Assembly: GCA_018064755.1 (NCBI GenBank)
Contig: JAGHUP010000003.1
Coordinates: 186,001-250,000, forward strand
Direction: 5' to 3'
Source: Candidatus Crickella equi
GTDB lineage: Bacteria > Bacillota > Clostridia > Peptostreptococcales > Anaerovoracaceae
DNA: 64,000 nucleotides
Positions 27,122 through 36,400 of this stretch are shown piece after piece. The stretch's first letter is position 1. Each line of letters begins with the position of its first letter. The notes beneath the pieces were generated by a model. That model searched no databases and was not told the DNA's origin. It was given only the letters and a program-made list of their open reading frames with translations. The position numbers and the translations under genes are program-made.

Positions 27122-27609
27122 TAGTTGTTCCTCCCATATTTATTAATCAACTGATTCATAATATCTTCTGTTACAAAACCGTCTATCTTGCCTCCCAGTG
27201 AAGCGACTTCCTTGACCATGCTTGAGCTTACGAAAGACAACTCTGGCTTCGTCATTAGAAAGACGGTTTCAGCTGAGTCGTATAGTGTTGCGTTAATATG
27301 TGCCATGTCCAGCTCATATTCGAAATCTGCACAACTTCTTAGGCCTCTTACGACTGCGTCGAACTTATTCTTATTTACATAATCTGCAAGAAGGCCTTCA
27401 AACGATTCAATTCTGACATTAGCGATGCCTTCACACGCCTTGCGAACCATCGCAACTCTCTCATCTAATGAGAACAGAGAAGTTTTGCCAGGATTGGCAA
27501 CCACACCAACCACAACGGTATCGTAGAGAGCTGCTGCTCTCTTAATTATATCCAGATGTCCGAGGGTTAGCGGATCAAACGAACCCGCATACAGTGCAGT
27601 TCTTTCCAT
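27121..27609 (-). CDS. coaD: Phosphopantetheine adenylyltransferase
   Basis: Transfers AMP to 4'-phosphopantetheine in coenzyme A synthesis. It has 162 residues from ATG 27609, preferred because AAGGAAGG lies 6 bp upstream. A TTG at 27660 would add 17 unrelated residues. The TxGH motif is in YAGSFDPLTLGHLDII, and the C-terminal ISSTxVR equivalent is SFVSSSMVKEVASLGG. It lies 51 bp after rsmD, the usual partner. Confidence 0.95.
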   Translation of the reverse strand: MERTALYAGSFDPLTLGHLDIIKRAAALYDTVVVGVVANPGKTSLFSLDERVAMVRKACEGIANVRIESFEGLLADYVNKNKFDAVVRGLRSCADFEYELDMAHINATLYDSAETVFLMTKPELSFVSSSMVKEVASLGGKIDGFVTEDIMNQLINKYGRNN

Positions 27610-27660
27610 ATTAATACCTTCCTTATAATTGATATTAGCAGAATTTATATCAACATTCAA

Positions 27661-28203
27661 CTAATCGCCCATGATGAAAACATCAACGCCAATACTGCCA
27701 TATTTCTTCTCTTTAATCTTACTCAGTTTGCCGTAATTCTCTTCTAAAGCGTTCTCATATAGATGCTCAGCAACAACAATGCTACCTTTCTCCAGCAGTT
27801 CATTCTCCTGAAGCAAATTAAATGCATCATCATAGTATCCCAGCTCAGCATAAGGTGGATCCATAATAACTATATCTACCGGCTCCGTAATACCGGCAAG
27901 ACAAGTCTGGTAATCTCTATTCATTGCCACGCTCTTCTCTTCAGCTTTGCAATTTGCAATGTTACCCATCAGAACCTTGAAGTTCTGTCTGTTCTTCTCA
28001 TTGAAATAGCACTTAGTTGCTCCTCTAGAAAGGGCTTCAAGGCCAAGCGCGCCGGATCCAGCAAACAGATCAATAACAACCGCATCCGGAATCCAGTCTC
28101 TAATCATGCTGAAAATCGCCTCGCGCACCTTCTCGGTGGTTGGGCGAATGTCGCGAGGAACTTCTATGTTCCTATATTTATAGTCTCCACTTGTAATCTT
28201 CAT
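27661..28203 (-). CDS. rsmD: 16S rRNA (guanine966-N2)-methyltransferase RsmD
   Basis: A 180-residue SAM-dependent methyltransferase. It opens with MKITSGDYKYRNIEVP and RPTTEKVREAIF; the SAM loop is DLFAGSGALGLEALSRGA and the catalytic motif is DPPY. It acts on 30S or pre-30S subunits. A palindromic repeat (28216-28240) and a long hairpin (28252-28316) separate it from recG. An AGAGGAA ribosome binding site lies at the edge of that repeat. Confidence 0.95.
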   Translation of the reverse strand: MKITSGDYKYRNIEVPRDIRPTTEKVREAIFSMIRDWIPDAVVIDLFAGSGALGLEALSRGATKCYFNEKNRQNFKVLMGNIANCKAEEKSVAMNRDYQTCLAGITEPVDIVIMDPPYAELGYYDDAFNLLQENELLEKGSIVVAEHLYENALEENYGKLSKIKEKKYGSIGVDVFIMGD

Positions 28204-28215
28204 AATGTTCCTCTT

Positions 28216-28240
28216 AGCCCGTTCCTAACGGGTACATTTT
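28216..28240 (+). repeat. Palindromic repeat family 2, intact unit upstream of rsmD
   Basis: The unit reads AGCCCGTTCCTAACGGGTAC followed by ATTTT. Its core CCCGTT-CCT-AACGGG is a small hairpin. It lies in the rsmD 5' leader, 13 bp before the start. The same unit occurs twice in comEC and in degenerate form twice in ftsK. Confidence 0.85.
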
Positions 28241-28251
28241 TTAAATTATAT

Positions 28252-28316
28252 GGTTGGAATTGAGGCTGCCGCTCCGGTCACTGAAACGTTCCCTCCGGGC
28301 AGCCAGTCAATTCCAA
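28252..28316. repeat. Long imperfect hairpin between recG and rsmD
   Basis: The outer arms TTGGAATTGA and TCAATTCCAA plus the inner arms GGCTGCC and GGCAGCC form a stem of about 17 bp around a 28-base loop that itself contains CCGG/CCGG. No T-run follows on the minus strand, so it is not a simple terminator. It may be a REP-like element or an RNA-processing structure. Confidence 0.7.
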
Positions 28317-28325
28317 CAACAATTA

Positions 28326-30359
28326 TTATAAAATCCTACTGTTATCAGTAATGCTGGCAATGTAGTTCCTTGCGAATTCAAGATCGGTACCTTCAGGTTC
28401 CTCCAGAATGCGCTCGGCATCTTTAATTGCCATATCGAGTATCTCGCTATATCTACATAGCGACAGAATTGCAGATTGATAATTACCGCTCTGCATCGTA
28501 CCCATAATATCACCTGGGCCTCTCAGACGGTAGTCCTCTTCGCTGATTTCAAATCCATCTGAAATTCTAACCATTGCATTAGCTCTATCAACTGCTGTCT
28601 CACTTCTGCTGTAATTCACCAGATAGCAATATGACTGATGTCCGGATCTGCCCACGCGACCTCTCAGCTGATGCATTTGAGCGAGTCCATATCTCTCGCT
28701 GTTCTCCAGAACAATAATCGTAGCATTAGGAACATCAATTCCTACCTCAATTACCACAGTTGCAACAAGCATATCAATCTTGCCAGCCGCAAAATCATTC
28801 ATAATGGCTTCCTTGTCAGCCTTATCCAGTCTTCCATGAATAAGACCGACCTTATAGCCTTTGAACTTAGCTCTGAGCTCCTCATATAGCTGCTCAACGG
28901 ACGACATATCATCATCTTCGCTATCAATACTCGGCGCAATGATATAGGCCTGATGACCTTTATCTATTTCATCCTTAACAGCTATATAGGCGCGTTCCCT
29001 GCTATTAGCATCGACCACTTTGGTGATGATTTCAAGACGATTAGCTGGTTTATTTCTGATAATTGAGAAATCCATATCACCGAACACAGTCGCCGCCAAA
29101 GTCCTAGGAATTGGAGTCGCCGACATTACACAGACATTCACTCCACGGCCCTTCTGTACTAGAGCCTTCCTCTGGTTAACGCCAAAACGATGTTGCTCGT
29201 CCGTGATAACAAGTCCGAGACTGCGGTACTTAACGTCATCCTGAATGATTGCGTGAGTTCCAATAATTACATCGCAATCGCCATTCTCTATCTCTTCTAG
29301 AACAGTTCTTCTATCAGCGGCTTTCATACCACTGACCAGCAACCTACAGCGTATTCCATATGGCTCGAAATCGCGTTCTAAGCGTTCAAAATGCTGTCTT
29401 GCAAGTATTTCTGTAGGAGCCATCATTGCTGCTTGTAATCCAGATTTAACACACTTATAGATTGCTGTCTCAGCCACAACAGTTTTGCCGCAGCCGACAT
29501 CACCCTGGACAAGACGATTCATAGTTTTGGACTGAATAAGATCATGCTCAAGCTCTGAAATGCAGGACATCTGACCATCAGTTAACTTGAACGGCAGCTT
29601 GTCAATAAATGGCTTAATGTCAACATCTTCAATGGAAGAATCAACAGCTGAGTCATCGATATCTTTTCTATTCAAACGTATAGCCAACTGATATATCAGC
29701 AGTTGCTCGTAGACAATCCTGAACCTTGCAGTCTTATAATGAGACTCGCTTGCTGGAAAATGAATGTTAGAATAAGCAAATTCTCTGTCACAGATGTTAT
29801 CCGCCTCAAGTATTCTGTAATCAATCCAATCAGAATCAAACTCCGTCTCATCTAGCGCAATCTTAATCCACTTATTAAAATCATTATTCGTAAGCCCTTG
29901 AGTACATCTATAAACCGGAACAATACCACGTTTGTCCTGTTCAGAACCTAGCTCAGCAACTTCCGGATTAGCCCAAGATCTATATCCATTTCTTATCTTA
30001 ACGCGTCCATAAATAGTATATTCAGCGCCAACTTTAAACTGTTGTTTAAGATATGGACGATTAAAAAAGACCGCAGAATATGTACCGCCCTCGTCTATGA
30101 AAGTGCACTCAACAAGCGTTCTTCTACCACCAATCGGCCTGCTTGAAACACGCTTGAGAGCACCTACAACCAGAACATCTTTATCCTCAGTTGCACGAGT
30201 CGATATTACTTGCGATCTCTTGTCCTTATATTTATATGGAAAATGATTCAACAAATCAGCGACGGTAGTAACGCCAAGGACTTTAAGTCTTTCAGCCTTC
30301 TTCTCGCCAATTCCTTTAATGCTATTAACGCTGTCATAATATCCTAGCGTCTTACTCAT
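28326..30359 (-). CDS. recG: ATP-dependent DNA helicase RecG
   Basis: A 677-residue branch-migration helicase for stalled forks. The N-terminal wedge/OB domain covers about residues 1-230. The helicase core has motif I QGDVGCGKTVVAE (about 290-302), DEQH box ITDEQHRFGVNQR and motif VI QLRGRVGRSGHQSYCYL. It is full length. Its start overlaps the Asp23 gene by 8 bp. The DAK-phosphatase gene (yloV) that usually sits between asp23 and recG in Firmicutes is missing here. Confidence 0.97.
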   Translation of the reverse strand: MSKTLGYYDSVNSIKGIGEKKAERLKVLGVTTVADLLNHFPYKYKDKRSQVISTRATEDKDVLVVGALKRVSSRPIGGRRTLVECTFIDEGGTYSAVFFNRPYLKQQFKVGAEYTIYGRVKIRNGYRSWANPEVAELGSEQDKRGIVPVYRCTQGLTNNDFNKWIKIALDETEFDSDWIDYRILEADNICDREFAYSNIHFPASESHYKTARFRIVYEQLLIYQLAIRLNRKDIDDSAVDSSIEDVDIKPFIDKLPFKLTDGQMSCISELEHDLIQSKTMNRLVQGDVGCGKTVVAETAIYKCVKSGLQAAMMAPTEILARQHFERLERDFEPYGIRCRLLVSGMKAADRRTVLEEIENGDCDVIIGTHAIIQDDVKYRSLGLVITDEQHRFGVNQRKALVQKGRGVNVCVMSATPIPRTLAATVFGDMDFSIIRNKPANRLEIITKVVDANSRERAYIAVKDEIDKGHQAYIIAPSIDSEDDDMSSVEQLYEELRAKFKGYKVGLIHGRLDKADKEAIMNDFAAGKIDMLVATVVIEVGIDVPNATIIVLENSERYGLAQMHQLRGRVGRSGHQSYCYLVNYSRSETAVDRANAMVRISDGFEISEEDYRLRGPGDIMGTMQSGNYQSAILSLCRYSEILDMAIKDAERILEEPEGTDLEFARNYIASITDNSRIL

Positions 30360-30756
30360 AGCTATGCTGAACCTCTATTTCTCTCTTAACAACCCCGGCA
30401 GCAGTCTTCATACCTCTGACACGGAATTTTACCACATCAGGTTTCTTGTGCAGCAAACTGTCATAAATAGCTCCAATACGTTCGAACAATTCATCTGCTA
30501 CGCTTGAAATGCTCTTTCCAAAAACAACAATCACATATAGTTTAATGCTGTTTTCTTTAATCGTATCAGTAATTATTACAGCATCATGATAATCCGGCTC
30601 AATGAATGGAGTCGGTTTGTGTTTAATGATTTTGCCCTTCTTGTTACACAGAATAATACTGTCTGACATATCGAGCATCTCATCTATTATCATGTTAGTC
30701 AGCACCTGATCGTTTACAACGATAGAGCCAAATTCATTTCTGCTAATCTGTCCCAT
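30352..30756 (-). CDS. Asp23/Gls24-family protein
   Basis: A 134-residue protein. It begins MGQISRNEFGSIVVNDQVL, matching the strand that opens Asp23/YloU proteins, and continues with a mixed alpha/beta core (SIKLYVIVVFGKSISSVADELFERI). Family members are small cytosolic or membrane-associated proteins linked to envelope homeostasis or fatty-acid metabolism. It heads the recG-rsmD-coaD-tmcAL run. The ATG at 30756 has no Shine-Dalgarno sequence and lies about 17 bp after the rpmB terminator stem, so how it is transcribed and translated is unclear. Confidence 0.75.
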   Translation of the reverse strand: MGQISRNEFGSIVVNDQVLTNMIIDEMLDMSDSIILCNKKGKIIKHKPTPFIEPDYHDAVIITDTIKENSIKLYVIVVFGKSISSVADELFERIGAIYDSLLHKKPDVVKFRVRGMKTAAGVVKREIEVQHSYE

Positions 30757-30773
30757 AGTTTTGATAGAAAAAA

Positions 30774-30797
30774 AGTCTTAAGCCGAAGCTTAAGACT
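30774..30797 (-). terminator. Strong terminator after rpmB
   Basis: A 10-bp perfect stem (AGTCTTAAGC / GCTTAAGACT) with a CGAA/TTCG tetraloop is followed by TTTTTTT on the minus strand. Confidence 0.92.
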
Positions 30798-30817
30798 CAC
30801 AGTACGGTATATACGTA

Positions 30818-31009
30818 TTAAACGGCACGGTTAACCTTGCCCGATCTGAGGCAGCTAGTGCATACTGATGCCTTTCTCACTGTACCATTATCGTCAATCC
30901 TTACTGTCTGGATGTTTGCGTTCCACTTACGTCTTGTATGGATCATTGAGTGAGAAACCTTGTTTCCTGATGTCTGACCCTTGCCGCACACTTCGCATTT
31001 CTTGGACAT
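30818..31009 (-). CDS. rpmB: 50S ribosomal protein bL28
   Basis: 63 residues from ATG 31009 (MSKKCEVCGKG), with AGGAGGTG 8 bp upstream; a GTG three codons earlier overlaps that site and is rejected. It is a zinc-binding type with CEVCGKG and CTSCLRSGKV. It is monocistronic or leads weakly into the Asp23 operon. The promoter is at 31062-31090. Confidence 0.96.
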   Translation of the reverse strand: MSKKCEVCGKGQTSGNKVSHSMIHTRRKWNANIQTVRIDDNGTVRKASVCTSCLRSGKVNRAV

Positions 31010-31061
31010 TTGCCGCACCTCCTTGTAGATTTTTTAGTCACGTGTCTTAACACGCTCGTCT

Positions 31062-31090
31062 ATAATAGCACAAGATTGTTGGTGTTGCAA
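31062..31090 (-). promoter_or_regulatory. rpmB promoter
   Basis: TTGCAA (31085-31090), a 17-bp spacer and TATTAT (31062-31067) lie on the minus strand, 53 bp before the start. A plus-strand TATAAT at 31139-31144 may serve the divergent gene, but its -35 is weak. Confidence 0.8.
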
Positions 31091-31185
31091 GGCTTATTTA
31101 AAACTTTTTATCATCTTCAAATCAACACATTTTCGTTGTATAATTACTTTGTATATTTATGTATATAAAGGAAAGTTATATTAAC

Positions 31186-32655
31186 ATGCACAGATTTAGC
31201 AAACGCGCCAGAATAACAATCATAATTATCACGATAATCGCGATAATTCTTTGTGCTTTTGGCGTATACAAATATCAGAAGATTCGTCTGTTTGACAAAT
31301 CTGAATACAAAGAGTTATGCAGCAATCTCGAGTTAGACGGCGAACAATTCGACAAGCAGTCCGATTTGCGAGACTATATTACCCATTGGGCTGATGAGAA
31401 CGAACTCAAATATCATCTTGACGATGCCGACAATATTATCTTCGAGCGCTCAGCTGCAGCACGTAAGAAAAGCGTATCTCCTACTGTTTTCATTGTTAAC
31501 TACAACTATGACAACGCAGTTGAGAATCGCAAAGTGCTTGCAGGTGCTGCAATGGTAGCTCTAACAGAACTGGATTCAGGTAAAAGCACCGTAGTATTCG
31601 TTAACAACGAAAAGAATGATGGTTCCGCATACGCTGCACTTGATCCATCAATTTTCGACAACAAAGCTAAAGTCATCTACCTCGACTACGGCAAACAAAC
31701 CTACATATCAACTAGATCATACGCACAGCTCGATGAACAAGTTATTGTTCCTGCTGAAACTGAAGAAGTTAACTGTGATACTGCAATCAAGATTAGAATC
31801 GGTGGCATTAAGTCTGACGTAATTGATACAGGAATTACCAAGCATACTAACCCTATATCATCCTTCAGCACTATTCTGACTAGACTTAAGACCAAGTCTA
31901 CCATCTCTCAGATTGCTGATATTAAGGTTAAGAACAAAGGATATATGTACCCTACCGGAATCGAGTTTACTGTATTACTCAATTCTTATTCAGTAGAAGG
32001 ATTTATTTCATATCTCGACAAAAGAGTTGAAGCCTTCGAGAAAGCAAATTCAGATGATAACCCTGAATGTTATTACGAATATGAAGTTCTCGATAATGAC
32101 TCTGATGAATTCCCTTCTTCTGCTTATAGCAAAGCAACCTTCGAAAAACTTACAACAACTCTATACGCGCTTAAGAATGGCGTATATAGATATGAAGAAG
32201 ATGAAGAAGTTCCTGAAGGATATCAGGATCAAGCTATATATGGAATTACTTGTGTCAGACAGCTTACAGCTAACGATGACAGCATCGTTATTGACCTAAC
32301 TTCACAGGCAATGAACAGCGAGAAAATGTCAGCTCTTACACGTGACAATGCAGCTGCAGCAGAACTTGCCGGTTGTTCAATTGTAAAGATGGACGGATAT
32401 GATGTGTATGAGAACAAGAAGGACGGCTTAGTAAGAACACTTAGAACGACCTACTTCAAAGTTAACGATATTACTGGAAACAATGTCACCCTGAATGAAT
32501 ACAACGACACTTACTTCACACCGATGACATTTATTTCCAAAATTAACAGCAAGTTAGACATAGTCCATGTTAAATACTGTAGCAAGACAGCGTCAGTTCT
32601 AACCAACATGTTACTCTGCTATCTTGAGACCAAGGGAAATTTCCTTTCATTATAA
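31186..32655 (+). CDS. Membrane-anchored, apparently degenerate M20 (PepD-like) peptidase homologue
   Basis: 489 residues from ATG 31186, which has AAGGAAAG 10 bp upstream; an ATG at 31159 has none. One N-terminal membrane anchor (about 10-30) is followed by an outside domain. The order of segments follows M20/aminoacyl-histidine dipeptidases: an LCSNLELDGEQFDKQSDLRDYI opening-type helix region, VFIVNYNYDN where the metal-binding GHLDMV would be, VFVNNEKNDGS where DEEIG would be, and RIGGIKSDVID where GGHSG lies. None of these keeps the metal ligands, so it is probably a non-catalytic relative. It heads an operon with the kinase and the PBP below. Confidence 0.5.
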   Translation: MHRFSKRARITIIIITIIAIILCAFGVYKYQKIRLFDKSEYKELCSNLELDGEQFDKQSDLRDYITHWADENELKYHLDDADNIIFERSAAARKKSVSPTVFIVNYNYDNAVENRKVLAGAAMVALTELDSGKSTVVFVNNEKNDGSAYAALDPSIFDNKAKVIYLDYGKQTYISTRSYAQLDEQVIVPAETEEVNCDTAIKIRIGGIKSDVIDTGITKHTNPISSFSTILTRLKTKSTISQIADIKVKNKGYMYPTGIEFTVLLNSYSVEGFISYLDKRVEAFEKANSDDNPECYYEYEVLDNDSDEFPSSAYSKATFEKLTTTLYALKNGVYRYEEDEEVPEGYQDQAIYGITCVRQLTANDDSIVIDLTSQAMNSEKMSALTRDNAAAAELAGCSIVKMDGYDVYENKKDGLVRTLRTTYFKVNDITGNNVTLNEYNDTYFTPMTFISKINSKLDIVHVKYCSKTASVLTNMLLCYLETKGNFLSL

Positions 32656-32658
32656 TTA

Positions 32659-33492
32659 ATGGATAAGAACAGATTACTAATTATTAATGATGTAACCGGT
32701 TATGGACGAGTTTCTTCATTCGCCATGATGCCGATTATGACCGCATATGGGCACCACCCCTATGTTTTGCCCACTGCCCTCGTATCCAATACAATGGACT
32801 ACGGCAGTTCAGTTATACTCGACACAACAGAGTACATGAAGGACTGCATTGCCAAGTGGAAGGAATTTGGATTTACGTTTCCGATAATAGCCACAGGCCT
32901 CATCAACTCAGCCGAACAAGCAGAGATTATCACTTCCCTTCTTGACTACCAGAAAGCTGAATTCGTTATGGTCGATCCTATTATGGCTGATGACGGCAAA
33001 CTATATCCCGGAATGTACGAAGGCGCGATTGAATGCTATCGCAAGCTTGCGGCCAAATCAGACCTTATTATCCCGAACTTGACCGAAGCTGAGATACTCA
33101 CTGGAAAGTTCGAAGGTAGAGATGTTCTTAGTTCAGATGAATACCAAGAACTCCTAGATGACATTTCCCGACTCGGTGCCAAGGATATCGTTATTACAGG
33201 ATGCACCAGTGAAGATGGAAAGACCTTCAATCTCGTATATGATTCGTCAAAAGATCAAACAATAGCGATTGGATATGACAAACTACCTTTTTCATTAATA
33301 GGTACAGGCGATGTTTTCTCAGCTACCCTTCTCTCTGAGATAATGCGTGGCAGTGACTTGTTTACAGCCGTTGATAAAGCGGCACAATTGGTCAGGAATG
33401 TCGTTATAGAGAATGAAAACAATCCAGATCATTTCGATATAAATATAGAAAAAACACTACAGGAGGCAATTTATGAGATCAGACAGAGATAA
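32659..33492 (+). CDS. Pyridoxal/pyridoxamine kinase (PfkB/ribokinase fold)
   Basis: A 277-residue cytosolic kinase phosphorylating vitamin B6 vamers. It starts LLIINDVTGYGRVSSFAMMP, close to the PdxK/PdxY opening. The ribokinase signature LIGTGDVFSATLLSEI (about 210-225) carries the catalytic Asp. IIPNLTEAEIL and MVDPIMADDGK are also typical. It begins 3 bp after the upstream stop with no Shine-Dalgarno sequence, implying coupling. Its 3' end overlaps the PBP gene by 20 bp. Confidence 0.87.
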   Translation: MDKNRLLIINDVTGYGRVSSFAMMPIMTAYGHHPYVLPTALVSNTMDYGSSVILDTTEYMKDCIAKWKEFGFTFPIIATGLINSAEQAEIITSLLDYQKAEFVMVDPIMADDGKLYPGMYEGAIECYRKLAAKSDLIIPNLTEAEILTGKFEGRDVLSSDEYQELLDDISRLGAKDIVITGCTSEDGKTFNLVYDSSKDQTIAIGYDKLPFSLIGTGDVFSATLLSEIMRGSDLFTAVDKAAQLVRNVVIENENNPDHFDINIEKTLQEAIYEIRQR

Positions 33493-36400
33493 GCGCTCAG
33501 ATACTGAAAGAGAGATCGACGATTTTCTGGCGCAGTTCGACACACCGGCAGAAGAAATGGAACCGGATCTCAACTCGTATCTCAACGAACATTCATCAAT
33601 GGACAAACAAGAGTTTGTCGACAAATATAACATCTTAGGAAATGAGGTTAACGTTGCTCCACAGCAACCGGTTGAACCTAAGGTTGTTGCGCCTCAGAAC
33701 AAGCCAGACCCATCTTCATTCCCTAAGGAATATCGTGTTGCATACGAACCAACAGAGAAGACTTCTTTCCGTGATAATTTGCATCGCGAAGATAAAACTA
33801 AGATGATTTCACGTGCTACTCAGCAGATTAAGAATATTAACATTAAAGAATCTGCAGAGAAAGCAAAGAAAGCTGTCAAGGACATCGATACCAAGAGTCT
33901 CAAGCAGAAGCTTTTCCTCAAGGAGAACGAGAATTACGACCCTACTAAAGGCGAAACATACATGCTTGCAGGCAAGAAAATTAAGAACACACCTTATTTA
34001 GTAAGCTTCAAGAAGATTATTCTTGACTGTATTGCTGCAGGTGTAACTCTCTGCCTCGTATTTATGCTCTATTGTGCAATAAGCATTCTGTTTGCCCCAC
34101 ACTTTGACTTCCATGATGTATATGCACAGGTTGATCAGAGTTCCATCATTTACGATGATCAGGGCAAAGCAGTTGACCAATTCTACTATGACCAGAACAG
34201 AAAGATTGTAAAATACGAAGACATGCCTGAAGACCTCGTAAATGCTTTCGTAGCACTCGAGGATAAGACGTTCTGGAAGCACCATGGATTTAACTGGATC
34301 AGAATGGTCGGAGCCGTTGTCTCCTCTGTTACAGGTGGTGGTCAAATCAGCGGTACAAGTACAATTACTCAGCAGCTAGCACGTAATGTATACCTAGCAG
34401 AAATTAAATCTGTGCGAAGTATCAAGCGTAAAGTTATGGAAATGTACTACGCATCCAGACTTGAGGCCTGTCTCAGCAAGGAAGAAATTGTTGAAGCATA
34501 TCTCAATACCATCTATCTTGGATACGGATGCTACGGTATCGGCTCAGCTGCCAAATCATACTTCTCCAAGGACGTTAAGGATTTGACTCTCGAAGAGTGT
34601 GCGGCTCTCGCTGCACTCCCGCAGGCTCCAGATACATATGCTTTGGTTCAGTGTGTTGACGCATCCGAAGTAACCGAGGGTGATACTAACATCATTGCAC
34701 GTGAGCCGGATACTTATATCGCTAACGATACAGCTAAGTTCAGACGTCAGATTTGTCTTGACTTCATGTTAGAACAGGGATACATCTCACAGGCCGAGCA
34801 TGATGCAATTTATGATGATGACCTGATTGACTTTATCAAGCCTACATTCAATGAAGGCAATGGTTCTAACTCATACTTCCATGAATACCTCGTTGATACA
34901 ATCATCGCTGACCTCATGGAAGAAAGAAATATGACTCAGGAAGATGCTGAACGTATGGTATACACCAAGGGCCTCAAAGTATACTCCACTATGGATAGCA
35001 AGGCTCAGAAGACAATCGTTAAAGAGTTCAAGAACCCTGCTAACTACCCTGGCGTATCCAGCCTTACAGATTCTAACGGAAACATCATTTCAAGGGATGG
35101 AGTTCTTCTACTCTATAAATATAGTAACTTCTTCGACGACAAGGGACGTTTCAAGTTAAACAAGAGTGAAGCTACTAAGAATGACGATGGTTCTGTAACT
35201 ATTAAACGTGGACATAGACTTAACATCTATACTACTGAATACGGCGGAGAAACCGATTACAGTCTTGAGTTCAAGCAGACTTATACAACTGAGAACGGTG
35301 TTCTCTACGCTATCCCAGGCGGATATGTTAATATTCCAGCTGAATATAAGTCACTTGATAAGAATGATAATCTTGTTATCGATTCTTCATTCTTTACAGA
35401 TAACCCTGATGCATTCTCATTCAAGGATGGATCAATCACAATTACAGAGAACGCTATTTCCCTGCCACAGAAGACAATTCAGCCTCAGTCAGCTATGGTA
35501 ATTGTTGGAGTTGGAACTGGCGAAGTTAAAGCAATGGTAGGTGGTCGTTCAACCAGAGGTGAAAGACTTCTGAACAGAGCTACTAACCCACGTCAGCCTG
35601 GTTCCTCAATCAAGCCTCTTGCTGTATACGGAGCTGCTCTTCAGAAGAGTTTCGAACTCTGCAAGGCAGGCAGGGAATGGGAATATGTTGATTATAAGAT
35701 TGACAATCAAGGTACTAAGGGTTACGGAGCTTACATTACTACCCACTCCTCTGTAGCAGATGAAAGAACGATGGTTAACCATGAAGCATGGCCTCTGAAC
35801 TCAGGTGGTGGTTATTCCGGTAAGAACAACTTCATGACAGCAATTCAGCAGTCCATCAATACATGCGCATTCAAGATTCAGATGCAGGTTGGTGCAGAAT
35901 ACTCTGCTAACATGGTTAAGAAATTCGGTATAACTACTATCGAAGATGATGAAAATGTAGAGGTTAACGATCTGAACCCTGCAGCTATGGCTCTTGGTGC
36001 TATGGCTCACGGTGTAAAGCCTCTTGAGATGGCTCTTGCTTATTCAGTATTCCCTGCTGGTGGCAAGCTTAACACTCCAATTTGCTACACTAAGGTTCTT
36101 GATAAGGACGGCAATGTACTTCTTGAAGGAAAATCTGAACAGTCAGATGTACTTGATGAAGGTGTAGCTTGGATCATGAGAAATGTTCTTCAGTCAGTAG
36201 TTACAAGAGGTATTGCTGGTGCAGCAGCAGTTAACAATGTACAGTCCGGTGGTAAGACAGGTACAACTGATGCACAGGCAGATATTTGGTTCGACGGATT
36301 CACTCCGACATACGCTGCTTCACTTTGGATTGGAACAGACAATAACATCCCACTGACTACAATGTCAGGTCCGGCTGCAGCACTTTGGGGTAAGATCATG

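Noticed and set aside
27610..27660. TTG start of coaD with a 17-residue extension
   Set aside because: The internal ATG 27609 has a strong ribosome binding site and matches the family N-terminus; the extension does not.
28307..28513. Extra minus-strand reading frame at the end of recG
   Set aside because: It is a shadow frame within recG and the hairpin, with no ribosome binding site.
31159..31185. Earlier ATG for the M20-like gene
   Set aside because: No ribosome binding site; the next ATG has AAGGAAAG at a good distance.
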